This document shows, one piece after another, positions 17,768 to 26,012 of a DNA stretch of 64,000 nucleotides. Under the pieces are notes generated by a model. That model was given only the letters and a program-made list of their open reading frames with translations, did not search any database and was not told the DNA's origin. Source of the DNA: Pseudomonadota bacterium (lineage in GTDB: Bacteria > Pseudomonadota > Gammaproteobacteria > Burkholderiales > Burkholderiaceae_E); the NCBI GenBank assembly GCA_023389055.1, contig JAEWFA010000013.1, forward strand, positions 11,366-75,365, given 5' to 3'. The translations under genes and the position numbers were made by a program. Within the stretch, counting starts at the first letter, position 1. Each line of letters starts with the position of its first letter.

Positions 17768-20700
17768 CTAGCGCGCCGACAGTTGCGTGACGAGCTGCTG
17801 CAACGCGCTCAGCGTCGACTGCAGCAGCAGCGCGTCGCCTTGCGGACCGTTCGGCCTTTGTACGATGGCGGGGGGCTCCGAGCGAACGGGTATCGGTTGG
17901 ACGGCCTGCGGCGCGCCCACTGCCTCGGGCAGCGGCTGCAAGAGTCCGCGGCCCAAGGCCTCGCGCGTGCAGTCGAGCAGCGGGTGCTGTCGCGCGTCGG
18001 CGCCGAAGGCGTCGGTGACCCGTTGCGCGAACTGCTCGTTCGTCATCGCGTCGATTTCGTCGGCGAGCACGCGCGTGGCGCGCAGCGTGAATTCGCCGTG
18101 CCCGTCGCTCTCCCACGCGACCTCGCTGTCGAGGCAGGCGGAGAACTTCACGTCGCGCATTCGGCTTCGACCGCCGGTGCCTGCCGGCGCGACGGAGCGC
18201 GCCACGAATCGCGACTGTTGTCGAAAGCGCCGATGCGCATCGATCAGTTCGGCCGTTGGAACGACGAAGCGCTTGCGTTCGTCCCCGGACGCGCGTGTTC
18301 GCGCGTCGGGGGCGCCCACGGCAAAGCGCGAGTTCGTTCCCGAATGGCAGCAGTCCATGAAGCAGGTCAGGTTCACGCCGTCGGGGAGCTGCTCGAGCAC
18401 GCGGGCGATGTCGTCGTCGATGTACAGGGCGCCGGTGGCGAAGTCGAAGGGGCAGATCGCCTCGTCCTCGCGATCGTCCTCGTCGTTGTCCAGGTCGGGC
18501 AGGTGCGTGCCGTGTCCCGAATACTGCAAGACGATGACGTCGCCCGCGCGACTGTCCGCGACCAGCCGCCGAAGCTCGCGGTCGATCGCCTCGCGCGTCG
18601 CCTCGGCATCGACAAGCAAGGCCGTCCCGAACCCCACGCGCTCGAGCGCGGCGGACCACATTCGCGCGTCGGCCACGCATCCGGCCAGGCGATGCTTCGG
18701 ATTCGGATAGGCGTCGATGCCGATGCACAGCGCTGTGCGCCGCGTGTTCGCGGCGGCAACGGGTGAAGGCGGGAGGTTGGACGAGAGGGGCGGCGGGACC
18801 GGTCCGTTCGGTGCGGCCACGATCGGCTCCGCGGCCGCGAGTGGGGCCGGCATCGCGGCGGGCGCCCCTGACAGCGCGTCCGGCGCGGCCGCCTGCGACG
18901 GCTGCGGCTGCGGCACCGCGGGTTGCGCCGCCGCGGGTTGCGCCGCGGCGGGCGGCTCCCAGGTCGACGTGGCGACCGACGGCCACTCGTACAGCGCGCT
19001 CGACGGCCAGTCGATCTCGTCGATCCACGAGCGAGGCACGGGCAGCTGGCGCGCGACGCTGGCGTAGTCGACGATCGCGTCCGCATCCGAGCGTCCCAGC
19101 ACGCGGCGCGCAACGCTGTTCATCGTCGGTACGTCGTCGTCGAAGGCGGCGTGCGCGCGCGCGGTGCTCGCCGAGGCGCCGCTGTCGCTCTCGCTCACCG
19201 ACCAGACGACGTTGCCCGTCGCGGACGGCAGGTCGCCCAGTCCGAACAGGTCCTTCATCTGTGCATCGGCGCGCAGGCTCTCTTCCAGGCCGAGGATCGG
19301 TGCGCCGCGTTCGCGCTCGAGCGCGTTCGACACCAGATACAGCAGCGACTTGTGGTAGATGCCCGCGCAGTCGTCGTCGCGCTCGTAGTCGCGCTGCATC
19401 GTGAACAGCGTGACGCGGCGCACGGCGCCGTCGTCGCCGATGCGCGCCGCGAGCCGGTCGCGGAAGGTCTCGATGTGCACCGCCGGCGCGAGGAACAATG
19501 CCGATTCGAAGGTCGGCACGCCGAGTTCGTGCGCGCAGGCGAGGAAATGCGAATGGAAAATCGACCCGGCGCTGTGTCCGGCGGCGTGCAGGTCGACGTC
19601 GCCCGGATGCGCGTCGCAGAAGGCCTTCAGTTTCGCGGCGACGTAGCGCGCGCCGCCGCCGACCGGGTCGCCGGCTCCCGGTTCGTCGACTGCGTGCTCG
19701 GCGCTCGCCTTCATTCCCGCCCAGATCCGCGCGCCCTGCAGCGCGCGTGCGCCGACTTCGATCAGCGGATCGAGGGTGTGGTCCCAGAAATCGCGCGGGA
19801 TGCCGCGCATCGCTCCCTGCTGTGCGCGCGTGAGCAGTTGCGCGATCGTCTCGAGAAGCCCCGTTTCCCAGACGAAGTGGATCGGATAGACGTCGTTTCG
19901 TTTCCACCAGTTGACCTGTCGGGCGGCGATCTGCAGGCCGCTCGACTCCGAGACGAGTCCGCCGTGCGCGTAGAACAGCAACCGCAGCCTGCGGTCCTGC
20001 GCCTTCGCCGACGCCAGCGCGCGCGGCAACGACTGCTCGAAGATCGTATCGACATCGGCGGGCGTCGTCGAAATCTCGCCGCGCGCGGCGAACCGCCCGA
20101 GGCGCAGGTGGACCAAATGCGGGCGCAGCGAGGCGAGCAGCGCCGCGTCGATCGGCGCGCCGCGCGATCGGTCGGCCTGCACCCGGCCGGCGTCGGCGCC
20201 CACCGGCGCGACGCCGGGGACGCGGCGTTCGTCCAGCCCCGAGCCTTCGTCGTCCGACAACTCCGCGTCGCCCGGCTCGGGCGGGCCGGGGGGCGATCGT
20301 CGCAGCGCGTCGATCGCTTCGCGCACGACGCGATCGGACTCGTCCGGGAACGGGCCGCGCGGCTCCGGCGCGCGCGCCGTCGCCCGACCGCGCGTGGCCG
20401 ACAGATGCTCGACCTCGGCCAGGATCTGCGCGAAGTCCAGCGACGTGCCCGGACAGGTCTTCGTCGACATCGCGTTGTGAAAGACCAGCGAATCGACCGG
20501 CAGCCCGAACTTCGCCTGCACCTGCGCAACGACCTCGAGCGCCGTCTCTCGCTGCGCGCCATCGAAGGCGTCGCAGCCGCGGTCGAAGTTGCCGATCATC
20601 TCGAACATGAACGGCCCGAATTGCGCGTTGCCGTTGTGCCCGGAAGCGCTCACCGGCGGCAGGTTCCAGTTGCGACCGAGCCAGACCCAGCCTTCCGGAT

Positions 20701-20914
20701 CGATCGTCAGGTGCTGCGCGATGTCGCGCCAGCCTTTCTCCTGCGTGTGGAAGCGCCACATCGCGACGATCGTCTCGTGGCCGCGGAAGTCGCTGCGCTG
20801 CGGCCGCCACGTGTGGTGCATGTGCACCGCGTTGACGCGTCGCGTGAACGGGAAGCGCGCGAGCAACTGCGAGAACTGCGCGAGCGACAGGCGCTTGAAC
20901 ACGGGCGTCGGCAT
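17768..20914 (-). CDS. Amidase (PGRP) - alpha/beta hydrolase - caspase-like triple fusion protein
   Basis: This 1048-residue protein has three enzymatic domains and no signal peptide. Residues 1-165 match Amidase_2/PGRP muramoyl-alanine amidases: HHTW with His34, GWRDIAQHLTIDPEGWVWLGR, His146 (VFHN) and Cys154 (TKTCPG) are the three zinc ligands. Residues about 300-540 look like an alpha/beta hydrolase with oxyanion-type HGG (317-319) and nucleophile Ser448 in GHSAGS. A Pro/Ala/Gln-rich linker (about 655-722) leads to a caspase-like domain (about 725-960) with His801 (YSGHGTH), an acidic metacaspase-like DNDEDDREDEAICPFD, Cys856 (MDCCHSG) and HGEFT. A ribosome site (GAGGAG) precedes the ATG. 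Substrate and role are unknown; regulated self-lysis, defence or an exported effector are possibilities. Confidence 0.88.
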   Translation of the reverse strand: MPTPVFKRLSLAQFSQLLARFPFTRRVNAVHMHHTWRPQRSDFRGHETIVAMWRFHTQEKGWRDIAQHLTIDPEGWVWLGRNWNLPPVSASGHNGNAQFGPFMFEMIGNFDRGCDAFDGAQRETALEVVAQVQAKFGLPVDSLVFHNAMSTKTCPGTSLDFAQILAEVEHLSATRGRATARAPEPRGPFPDESDRVVREAIDALRRSPPGPPEPGDAELSDDEGSGLDERRVPGVAPVGADAGRVQADRSRGAPIDAALLASLRPHLVHLRLGRFAARGEISTTPADVDTIFEQSLPRALASAKAQDRRLRLLFYAHGGLVSESSGLQIAARQVNWWKRNDVYPIHFVWETGLLETIAQLLTRAQQGAMRGIPRDFWDHTLDPLIEVGARALQGARIWAGMKASAEHAVDEPGAGDPVGGGARYVAAKLKAFCDAHPGDVDLHAAGHSAGSIFHSHFLACAHELGVPTFESALFLAPAVHIETFRDRLAARIGDDGAVRRVTLFTMQRDYERDDDCAGIYHKSLLYLVSNALERERGAPILGLEESLRADAQMKDLFGLGDLPSATGNVVWSVSESDSGASASTARAHAAFDDDVPTMNSVARRVLGRSDADAIVDYASVARQLPVPRSWIDEIDWPSSALYEWPSVATSTWEPPAAAQPAAAQPAVPQPQPSQAAAPDALSGAPAAMPAPLAAAEPIVAAPNGPVPPPLSSNLPPSPVAAANTRRTALCIGIDAYPNPKHRLAGCVADARMWSAALERVGFGTALLVDAEATREAIDRELRRLVADSRAGDVIVLQYSGHGTHLPDLDNDEDDREDEAICPFDFATGALYIDDDIARVLEQLPDGVNLTCFMDCCHSGTNSRFAVGAPDARTRASGDERKRFVVPTAELIDAHRRFRQQSRFVARSVAPAGTGGRSRMRDVKFSACLDSEVAWESDGHGEFTLRATRVLADEIDAMTNEQFAQRVTDAFGADARQHPLLDCTREALGRGLLQPLPEAVGAPQAVQPIPVRSEPPAIVQRPNGPQGDALLLQSTLSALQQLVTQLSAR

Positions 20915-21098
20915 GATCGTCTCCTCGTCCAGACGGCCGGTTGTCCCGCGGTACTGCAGGTTGCTCGCCCAGAATGACGCGGGCGTCGTTCCGGATGCTG
21001 AAACCGGACGACGCCTGCATCATAGAGGCGCTCGGAAAGGGAATGACGATGGGGTATGCGATCCACAGGGGCATTGGCCGGCGCATGCGGGTCGATCG
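20915..21098. promoter_or_regulatory. Divergent intergenic region between caspase-fusion and ABC1-kinase genes
   Basis: These 184 bases separate two divergent genes. On the minus strand a TATGAT hexamer (21024 to 21019) is a possible -10 element about 105 bases before the fusion-gene ATG, but its -35 partner is poor. GAGGAG just upstream of that ATG is a good ribosome site. I see no clear operator, LexA box or terminator here. An imperfect inverted element around 20988-21012 (gttccggatgctgaaaccgga) is visible but weak. Confidence 0.3.
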
Positions 21099-22478
21099 AT
21101 GACCCGCGGGCCGGGCGCTTCGCGGGGCGGCAAGGGCGCGGGGCGCGGGGCTTCGGTACCGGCTGCACGCGTGCCGCAGACGAGGATTGCCCGACTGGCG
21201 AACGTCGCGCTCGCCGCCGGCGAGCTTGCGCTGGCCGGAGTCGGCGAGGGCGTGCGCCGGTTGCTGGCCGACAAGGGGGCAGTCGTGCCGGCGGGCGGAG
21301 CGTGGGTGTCGGTCGACAACGCCCGGCGGTTGGCTGCACGGCTTGCGCGCCTGCGCGGCGGGGCGATGAAGCTCGGCCAGATGATGTCGATGCAGGGACC
21401 GGACCTGCTGCCGCCGGAGTTCGCGCAGGCGCTGGCGATCCTGCGCGCACAGGCTGCGCCGATGCCCGCTTCCCAGCTGCACGGCGTTCTCGGCCGCGAA
21501 TACGGCAAGGGCTGGCGTCTTCGCTTCGAGCGTTTCGACGAGGAGCCGATCGCTGCAGCGTCGATCGGGCAGGTGCATCGCGCGCGCGCGCTCGACGGGC
21601 GCGAGCTCGCGCTGAAAATCCAGTATCCGGGCGTAGCCCGTTCGATTCGTAGCGACATCGACAACGTCGTCGCCGTGCTTCGACTGCTGAGGATGGTGCC
21701 CGCGCAGGCCGACATCGATGAACTTGCCGTCGAGGCTGCGCGCCAGTTGTCGCTGGAGGCGGATTATCTCGCCGAGGCCGCGTCGCTCGAGCGCTTCGGA
21801 GCGCTCGTCGCCGACGAGCCGCGCCTGCGGGTGCCGCGCGCGCACGCCGATCTCACCACCGCGCGCATCCTCGCGATGGACTTCCTCGACGGCCAGCCGC
21901 TCGATGCGCTCTGCGCGCCGGACGTTTCGCAGGCGACGCGCGACGGCGTGGGGGCGCTGCTCGAACGGCTCGCCTTCCGCGAGTTATTCGAGTTCGGCAC
22001 GATGCAGACCGATCCGAACTTCGCGAACTATCTCTGGCAGCCCGACTCCGGACAGGTCGTGCTGCTCGATTTCGGCTCGACGACGGATTTCGACGCGGCA
22101 TTGGTCGCGGCGTACGCGCGCATCACGCGTGCCGCGATGGCCGGCGACCGCGACGCGGTTGCCGACTGCGCAATCGAGATCGGCTATCTCGACGTCGACG
22201 ATCCGGCGCCGCGGGTCGACGCCACCGTGGACGTGATCCTGCTCGTCTGCGAACCGCTGCGACATCGGGGGCGCTACGATTTCGCGGCGTCCGACCTCCC
22301 GTCGAGGGCGCGGGCGCTCGGATTCGACATCGGCATCCGGCAGGGGCTGCTGCGCGTACCGCCCGCGCAGACGATGTTCCTGCATCGCAAGCTGATCGGG
22401 TCGTTCTTCCTGCTCGCCCACATCGGCGCACGCGTGGACGTCCGCGCGCTCGTCAAGCCGCTGGTTCGCATGGCGTGA
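21099..22478 (+). CDS. ABC1/UbiB-family atypical protein kinase
   Basis: This 459-residue protein is an ABC1/ADCK/UbiB-type kinase-like ATPase. Visible motifs are KLGQMMSMQG (the family KxGQ motif), the Ala-rich loop AAASIGQVHRA, the Lys in ALKIQYPGV, EADYLAEA, the catalytic-loop counterpart QTDPNFANYLW and the metal-binding DFGSTTDF. Family members support ubiquinone synthesis or lipid homeostasis, but no ubiquinone genes are nearby, so I do not assign ubiB. There is no C-terminal transmembrane pair as in E. coli UbiB. The ATG at 21099 is preceded by no strong ribosome site; the N-terminal 25 residues are Gly/Arg/Ala-rich. It is divergent from the caspase fusion. Confidence 0.87.
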   Translation: MTRGPGASRGGKGAGRGASVPAARVPQTRIARLANVALAAGELALAGVGEGVRRLLADKGAVVPAGGAWVSVDNARRLAARLARLRGGAMKLGQMMSMQGPDLLPPEFAQALAILRAQAAPMPASQLHGVLGREYGKGWRLRFERFDEEPIAAASIGQVHRARALDGRELALKIQYPGVARSIRSDIDNVVAVLRLLRMVPAQADIDELAVEAARQLSLEADYLAEAASLERFGALVADEPRLRVPRAHADLTTARILAMDFLDGQPLDALCAPDVSQATRDGVGALLERLAFRELFEFGTMQTDPNFANYLWQPDSGQVVLLDFGSTTDFDAALVAAYARITRAAMAGDRDAVADCAIEIGYLDVDDPAPRVDATVDVILLVCEPLRHRGRYDFAASDLPSRARALGFDIGIRQGLLRVPPAQTMFLHRKLIGSFFLLAHIGARVDVRALVKPLVRMA

Positions 22479-22581
22479 AGGGGATTGCGGGCCGGGCGCA
22501 GCCACGGACGCGCGCCGCGCGCCTTCGCGGGCACGTAGCTTGTATGGCCGATGTGTCGCATCCTGCAAGAGGAGGAGCGCC

Positions 22582-22965
22582 ATGCCCGGACGTGAAAGAC
22601 TTCCCGACACGCTGAAGCGTTCTCCGCCCAAGGCACAACGCACGTGGGCGAAGGCACACGACAGCGCCGTGCGCGAGTATGGCGAAGGCGGTCGCGCGCA
22701 CCGCGTCGCCTTCGCCGCGCTGAAGCACTCGTTCGAGAAGCAGGGCGACCACTGGGTTCGCAAGGACCACCCGGGTCCGTCCGATCCCCGCGCCGAGAAA
22801 CGCGGCAAGTCGGCCCGCGAGGGCAAGGGCGAGAGCTTCGGTGGACTGGATTACAACGGCAGCACGCGCAGCGAGCTGTACGAACGCGCGCGCTCGATGG
22901 GTATCGAGGGTCGCTCGAAGATGAACAAGAAGGAGCTCGCCCGCGCGATCGCGAAGCGGCAATAG
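22582..22965 (+). CDS. ChaB-domain protein with Rho-N-like C-terminus
   Basis: This 127-residue basic protein starts at the ATG at 22582, right after a GAGGAGGAG ribosome site. Residues about 8-65 resemble the ChaB family (LPDTLKRSPPKAQRTWAKAHDSAVREYG). The C-terminal 35 residues (STRSELYERARSMGIEGRSKMNKKELARAIAKR) resemble the Rho N-terminal / SAP-like helix-extended-loop-helix fold that binds nucleic acid. ChaB was first linked to cation transport regulation in E. coli, but that role is not well supported; a DNA- or RNA-associated role fits the C-terminus better. It converges with the TPR gene. Confidence 0.8.
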   Translation: MPGRERLPDTLKRSPPKAQRTWAKAHDSAVREYGEGGRAHRVAFAALKHSFEKQGDHWVRKDHPGPSDPRAEKRGKSAREGKGESFGGLDYNGSTRSELYERARSMGIEGRSKMNKKELARAIAKRQ

Positions 22966-22983
22966 GGACGACTGCAGCGAGCC

Positions 22984-23001
22984 GGCCCGGCCGGCCGGGC
23001 C
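22984..23001. terminator. GC palindrome between convergent genes
   Basis: A perfect 18-base palindrome, GGCCCGGCCGGCCGGGCC, fills the 36-base gap between the convergent ChaB-domain and TPR genes and abuts the TPR stop codon. It could act as a bidirectional hairpin, but it lacks T-tracts on either side, so Rho-independent termination is uncertain. Confidence 0.4.
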
Positions 23002-23841
23002 CTAGCTGCGTTGCAGCCGCCGGTAGGCGTTGAAGTGCCGGACCGCCTGCTGCGTGTGCCCGAGCTGGTCGTGCAGGCGCGCGGCGTTGAAGTGCGCGTC
23101 CGCCGAGCGCGGTTCCAGCTCCAGGCAGCGCCGGTAGCTCTCGAGCGCGGCCTCGCGCTCGCCGAGATCCTCGAGCGCGACGGCGAGGTTGAAGTGCAGC
23201 GAGCCGACCTCCGGTGAATGTCGCAGGCTTTCGGTGTAGACGTCGACCGCGTCCGCACTACGCCCCAGGTCGCACAGCAGCGCGCCCAGGTTCAGGCTCG
23301 CGTCCGCGTGAGCCGGCGCAAGCGCGAGCGTCGCGCGATAGGCAGCCTCGGCATCGTCGGTGCGACCTTCGCTTTCGAGACGTTGCGCAAGGCCGAACTG
23401 CGCGTCGGCCCTCGGCGCAGATCCGCCGGCTCGCGTGCCTCGCTCGAGAATGGACACGCTGCCTTTCGCTGCGATGACGTCGAAGTCGATCAGGAGCTGC
23501 CCGGATTCGGGTTCCCATTGCACGTCGCCGTCGCGCACCGCGACGGTGTTGCCGACGGCGGTGACGCGCAGGCCGGTGAGCGGAAGCTGCGCCGGCAGCG
23601 AGCGGCGCAGTTCGCGCAGCGATCGCAGGATCGTGCGCGGAGCGACTTTCGCAGCGCGCAGTGCGTGCGCCGTTCGCAGCAGCACCACGTCCTGGAAGGA
23701 GAAGCGAAATTCGTTGCGCGCGCCGCGCACCGGGGTGACGAAACCGGCGCGAACGAGCGCGCGCGCGATGCCCGGCGAAATGCCGAGCATCGTCTCGATG
23801 CTCCGGAGGGTGTAGGGAGTCTCGTCCGACCGTTTCGTCAC
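23002..23841 (-). CDS. MerR-like HTH protein with TPR repeats, coupled to Ku
   Basis: A GTG start overlaps the ku stop codon (GTGA), giving 279 residues. Residues about 8-75 form a MerR-type winged-helix motif (YTLRSIETMLGISPGIARALVRAGFVTPVRG followed by FSFQDVVLLRTAHAL). Residues about 160-275 contain at least three TPR units (GRTDDAEAAYRATLALAPAHADASLNLG, GRSADAVDVYTESLRHSPEVGSLHFNLA, GEREAALESYRRCLELEPRSADAHFNAA). The open frame running further 5' inside ku is antiphase and not coding. Coupling to ku suggests a function with end joining, perhaps a regulator or adaptor, but this is not shown by the sequence. Confidence 0.85.
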   Translation of the reverse strand: MTKRSDETPYTLRSIETMLGISPGIARALVRAGFVTPVRGARNEFRFSFQDVVLLRTAHALRAAKVAPRTILRSLRELRRSLPAQLPLTGLRVTAVGNTVAVRDGDVQWEPESGQLLIDFDVIAAKGSVSILERGTRAGGSAPRADAQFGLAQRLESEGRTDDAEAAYRATLALAPAHADASLNLGALLCDLGRSADAVDVYTESLRHSPEVGSLHFNLAVALEDLGEREAALESYRRCLELEPRSADAHFNAARLHDQLGHTQQAVRHFNAYRRLQRS

Positions 23842-24749
23842 TTCTTCGATCGCGCTCGCGTGCGCGCGGCCGGTTCCTCCTGCGCCGCGGCCCGACGCGG
23901 CGCCTTTCGGGCGCGCGCAGCCGGCGCGGGCTCGGCTTCGTCGCGTTGCGCCGTGGCCTTCGCCCCGGGCGCCGGCTTCGCGCCGAGACTCGCGCGCAGC
24001 GCTTCCATCAGGTCGATCACTTGCGCGCCGGTGGTCGGCGCGGCCTCTTCGTGCACGACGATCCGCTTGCCGGCGATCTTCTCGTCGATGGCTGCGAGGA
24101 TGCGCTTCTTCTCCTCGTCCTCGAACTCCTTCGGATCGTACCGGTCGGTGGAGATCTGTTCGATCAGTTGCAGCGCAAGCTTCAATTCGGCGTCGGTGAC
24201 CGGCACCTTCTCGATGTCGAGATCCTTCAGCGAGCGCACCTCGTCGGCGTAGAGCAACTGCTGCAGGACCATGCCGTCTTCCGAGGGGCGGACCTGCACG
24301 ACGTACTGCTTGCCCTTCCACGCCCATTTCGCCAGCGCGCAGCGCCCGCTCTCGCGCATCGCCTTCACCAGCAGGTTATAGGGCTTCGCGCCGCGCTTGT
24401 CGGGTGCCAGGAAATACGCCTTGTCGTAGTAGATCGGATCGATCGCCTTTTCGGGAATGAACGCGACGATGTCGATCGTATGGCTGGGGCTTTCCTGCAG
24501 CGCCTTCAACTCGTCGGACGTAAAGGTGACGAAGCGGTCCTTCTCGAACTCGTAGCCCTTGATCATCTCGGAGCGATCGAGGACGTGCTCGTCCCGCGCG
24601 GAGACGTATTGCTGCCTGACGCGCTCCCCGTCTTTCGAAAGCAGGTTGAAGCGGATCGTCGCCGAACTCTCGGTGGCCGTGTACAGCTTCACCGGGATCG
24701 AGACGAGGCCGAAGGACAGCGAGAGTGAAGCGATCGAGCGCGCAGCCAT
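23838..24749 (-). CDS. ku: Non-homologous end-joining protein Ku
   Basis: Bacterial Ku binds DNA double-strand ends as a homodimer and recruits the ligase LigD. The 303-residue protein begins MAARSIASLSLSFGLVSIPVKLYTATE, a typical Ku N-terminus, and has the beta-barrel core to about residue 235 (YFLAPDKRGAKPYNLLVKAMRES, KWAWKGKQYVVQVRPSEDGMVLQQLLYADEV). A C-terminal tail of about 50 residues is rich in Ala, Lys and Arg, as in many Ku proteins, and probably aids DNA binding. No ligD or other ligase gene is in the window. The stop overlaps the start of the TPR gene. Confidence 0.96.
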   Translation of the reverse strand: MAARSIASLSLSFGLVSIPVKLYTATESSATIRFNLLSKDGERVRQQYVSARDEHVLDRSEMIKGYEFEKDRFVTFTSDELKALQESPSHTIDIVAFIPEKAIDPIYYDKAYFLAPDKRGAKPYNLLVKAMRESGRCALAKWAWKGKQYVVQVRPSEDGMVLQQLLYADEVRSLKDLDIEKVPVTDAELKLALQLIEQISTDRYDPKEFEDEEKKRILAAIDEKIAGKRIVVHEEAAPTTGAQVIDLMEALRASLGAKPAPGAKATAQRDEAEPAPAARARKAPRRAAAQEEPAARTRARSKK

Positions 24750-24891
24750 GCGGATCTCCCTGCCACGAGCGCCCGGTGTCCGGGGCTGCGACGAGTATAC
24801 GGTGCGTCAGCAAGCGCAAGCGGAGTTCCCGCAGACCCGGCGTGCCTCGAGGCGCGCCGATTCTGGCCGCGGTTGCCGCGCGGCGCACTCG

Positions 24892-24916
24892 GGAACATTT
24901 TGCGTATCCGATCGTT
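24892..24916 (+). promoter_or_regulatory. Possible ECF-sigma promoter (GGAAC-N16-CGTT)
   Basis: The motif GGAAC, a 16-base spacer and CGTT lies about 85 bases upstream of the small secreted protein gene at 25001. This is the common consensus form for extracytoplasmic-function sigma factors. It lies in the 250-base divergent gap between ku and that gene, which otherwise shows no recognisable site. The match is exact but short, so chance occurrence is possible. Confidence 0.4.
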
Positions 24917-25000
24917 CCAATCAGCAAGACCGGTCGTTGCCGGTCCTCCGGCCCGCGAAGCCAGCGCGCCTTGTTACCGTCAACCATCAGGAGTCTTGTC

Positions 25001-25321
25001 ATGCGTCGTGTTGCCACCATCGTCGCCACCCTTTCACTCGCCGCCGTCGTCGCGCCCGCCGTTGCCGACGAGGTGCGTTTCGTCAACAACGAGATCGGCT
25101 ACGAAGTCGTCGCGTCGCCGGGAACGCTCACGCGCGCCGGCGTGATCGCGGATCTCCGCCGCGCGCAGCGCAGCGACGAACTCGCGCAAAGCTACGAGTT
25201 CGAAGCACCGATCGAACTCGCGCCTTCGATGAAGACGCGCGAACAGGTGCAGCACGAGGCCGCCACCGTCGGCGATCGCGAGCGTCGGGCGCAGAGCGCG
25301 CTGTACGGGCCGAACGCCTGA
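25001..25321 (+). CDS. Small secreted protein, DUF4148-like
   Basis: This 106-residue protein starts at an ATG after a CAGGAGTC ribosome site. It has a Sec signal peptide with probable cleavage at AVADE (about residue 23). The mature part has the pattern LTRAGVIADLRRAQRSDELAQ, where a short Arg/Ala-rich helix follows LTR, as in the small periplasmic DUF4148 proteins abundant in Burkholderiales. The function of that family is not known. It follows a possible ECF-sigma promoter and is not in an obvious operon. Confidence 0.72.
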   Translation: MRRVATIVATLSLAAVVAPAVADEVRFVNNEIGYEVVASPGTLTRAGVIADLRRAQRSDELAQSYEFEAPIELAPSMKTREQVQHEAATVGDRERRAQSALYGPNA

Positions 25322-25392
25322 CGACGGCGGCGCAGTCGCGTTCCGTCAAATGCGAGGATCATCGTCCTTCGACGAAAGGGAGGACGACTCGC

Positions 25393-25752
25393 ATGGACGC
25401 GGCTGCATTGCTCGAACAACTGCCCGACGCGGTGATCGCCTGCGACCGCGACGGCGTCATCGACGTCTGGAACGCGGCTGCTGCGCTGCTGTTCGGCCAC
25501 GAAGCGAAGGATGCGATCGGCCAGTCGCTCGACCTCATCATCCCCGAGCGACTGCGCGAGGCGCACTGGAGAGGCTTCGAGGCAGCGATGGCGGCCGGTG
25601 CGACGAAGCACGCCGGCAAGCCGTTGACGACGCGTGCCGTTCCGAAGAGCGGCGAGAAGTCGTATGTGTCGATGAGCTTCGGCGTGCTGCACGACGCGCA
25701 AGGCCGCGCCTGCGGAGCGGTTGCCGTGGCTCGGCACGCGGAGCGGCCGTGA
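25393..25752 (+). CDS. Single PAS-domain protein
   Basis: This 119-residue protein consists of one PAS domain (LLEQLPDAVIACDRDGVIDVWNAAAALLFGHEAKDAIGQSLDLIIPERLREAHWRGF). The start at 25393 follows AGGGAGGAC. The Asp/Asn-rich strand and the IGQSLDLIIPERLREAHW region resemble heme- or flavin-binding and FixL-like PAS modules; the ligand cannot be assigned. There is no attached kinase or output domain, so it is a stand-alone sensor or adaptor. Nothing adjacent suggests a partner. Confidence 0.8.
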   Translation: MDAAALLEQLPDAVIACDRDGVIDVWNAAAALLFGHEAKDAIGQSLDLIIPERLREAHWRGFEAAMAAGATKHAGKPLTTRAVPKSGEKSYVSMSFGVLHDAQGRACGAVAVARHAERP

Positions 25753-25872
25753 ATCGGCGCGCAGCTCCTCCGAGCGTCCTCGCCGATCAGATCTTGTAGG
25801 CCGCCCCGCGACGCGGGCGACGGCCTGGCGTGCAGGCCGTCGCTCGTGCGGCGCGAAGCGGGGAGCGACGCG

Positions 25873-25979
25873 TCAGTGCGCGTGGCTCCACCGGCCGCCG
25901 ATCTGCTGGTCGATGCCGAGTTCCCACGGCGCGAGGATGAATACGATCGCCATGCGCCGAAGAGCACGTTGATGTACTT
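25873..25979 (-). pseudogene. Frameshifted SPW-repeat-like membrane protein fragment
   Basis: On the minus strand one frame reads KYINVLFGAW directly after a stop. After a frame slip, the next frame continues IVFILAPWELGIDQQIGGRWSHAH to a stop at 25873. Joined, these resemble an SPW-repeat membrane helix pair (INVLxGxW...APW.LG). No start codon or intact frame spans the two parts. I read it as a decayed or disrupted gene tail lying just downstream of the small membrane protein gene. The rest of 25753-26012 holds nothing I recognise. Confidence 0.35.
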
Positions 25980-26012
25980 TCAAGGCGGGTAGAACCCGCT
26001 GTCCAGGCAGCC

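Noticed and set aside
18923..20977. 684-residue plus-strand open frame inside the caspase fusion
   Set aside because: It is the antisense of the fusion gene; that gene has intact catalytic motifs in all three domains.
17742..21845. 1367-residue minus-strand open frame overlapping the caspase fusion and ABC1 kinase
   Set aside because: It overlaps the caspase fusion in another frame and is antisense to the kinase. It lacks any motif.
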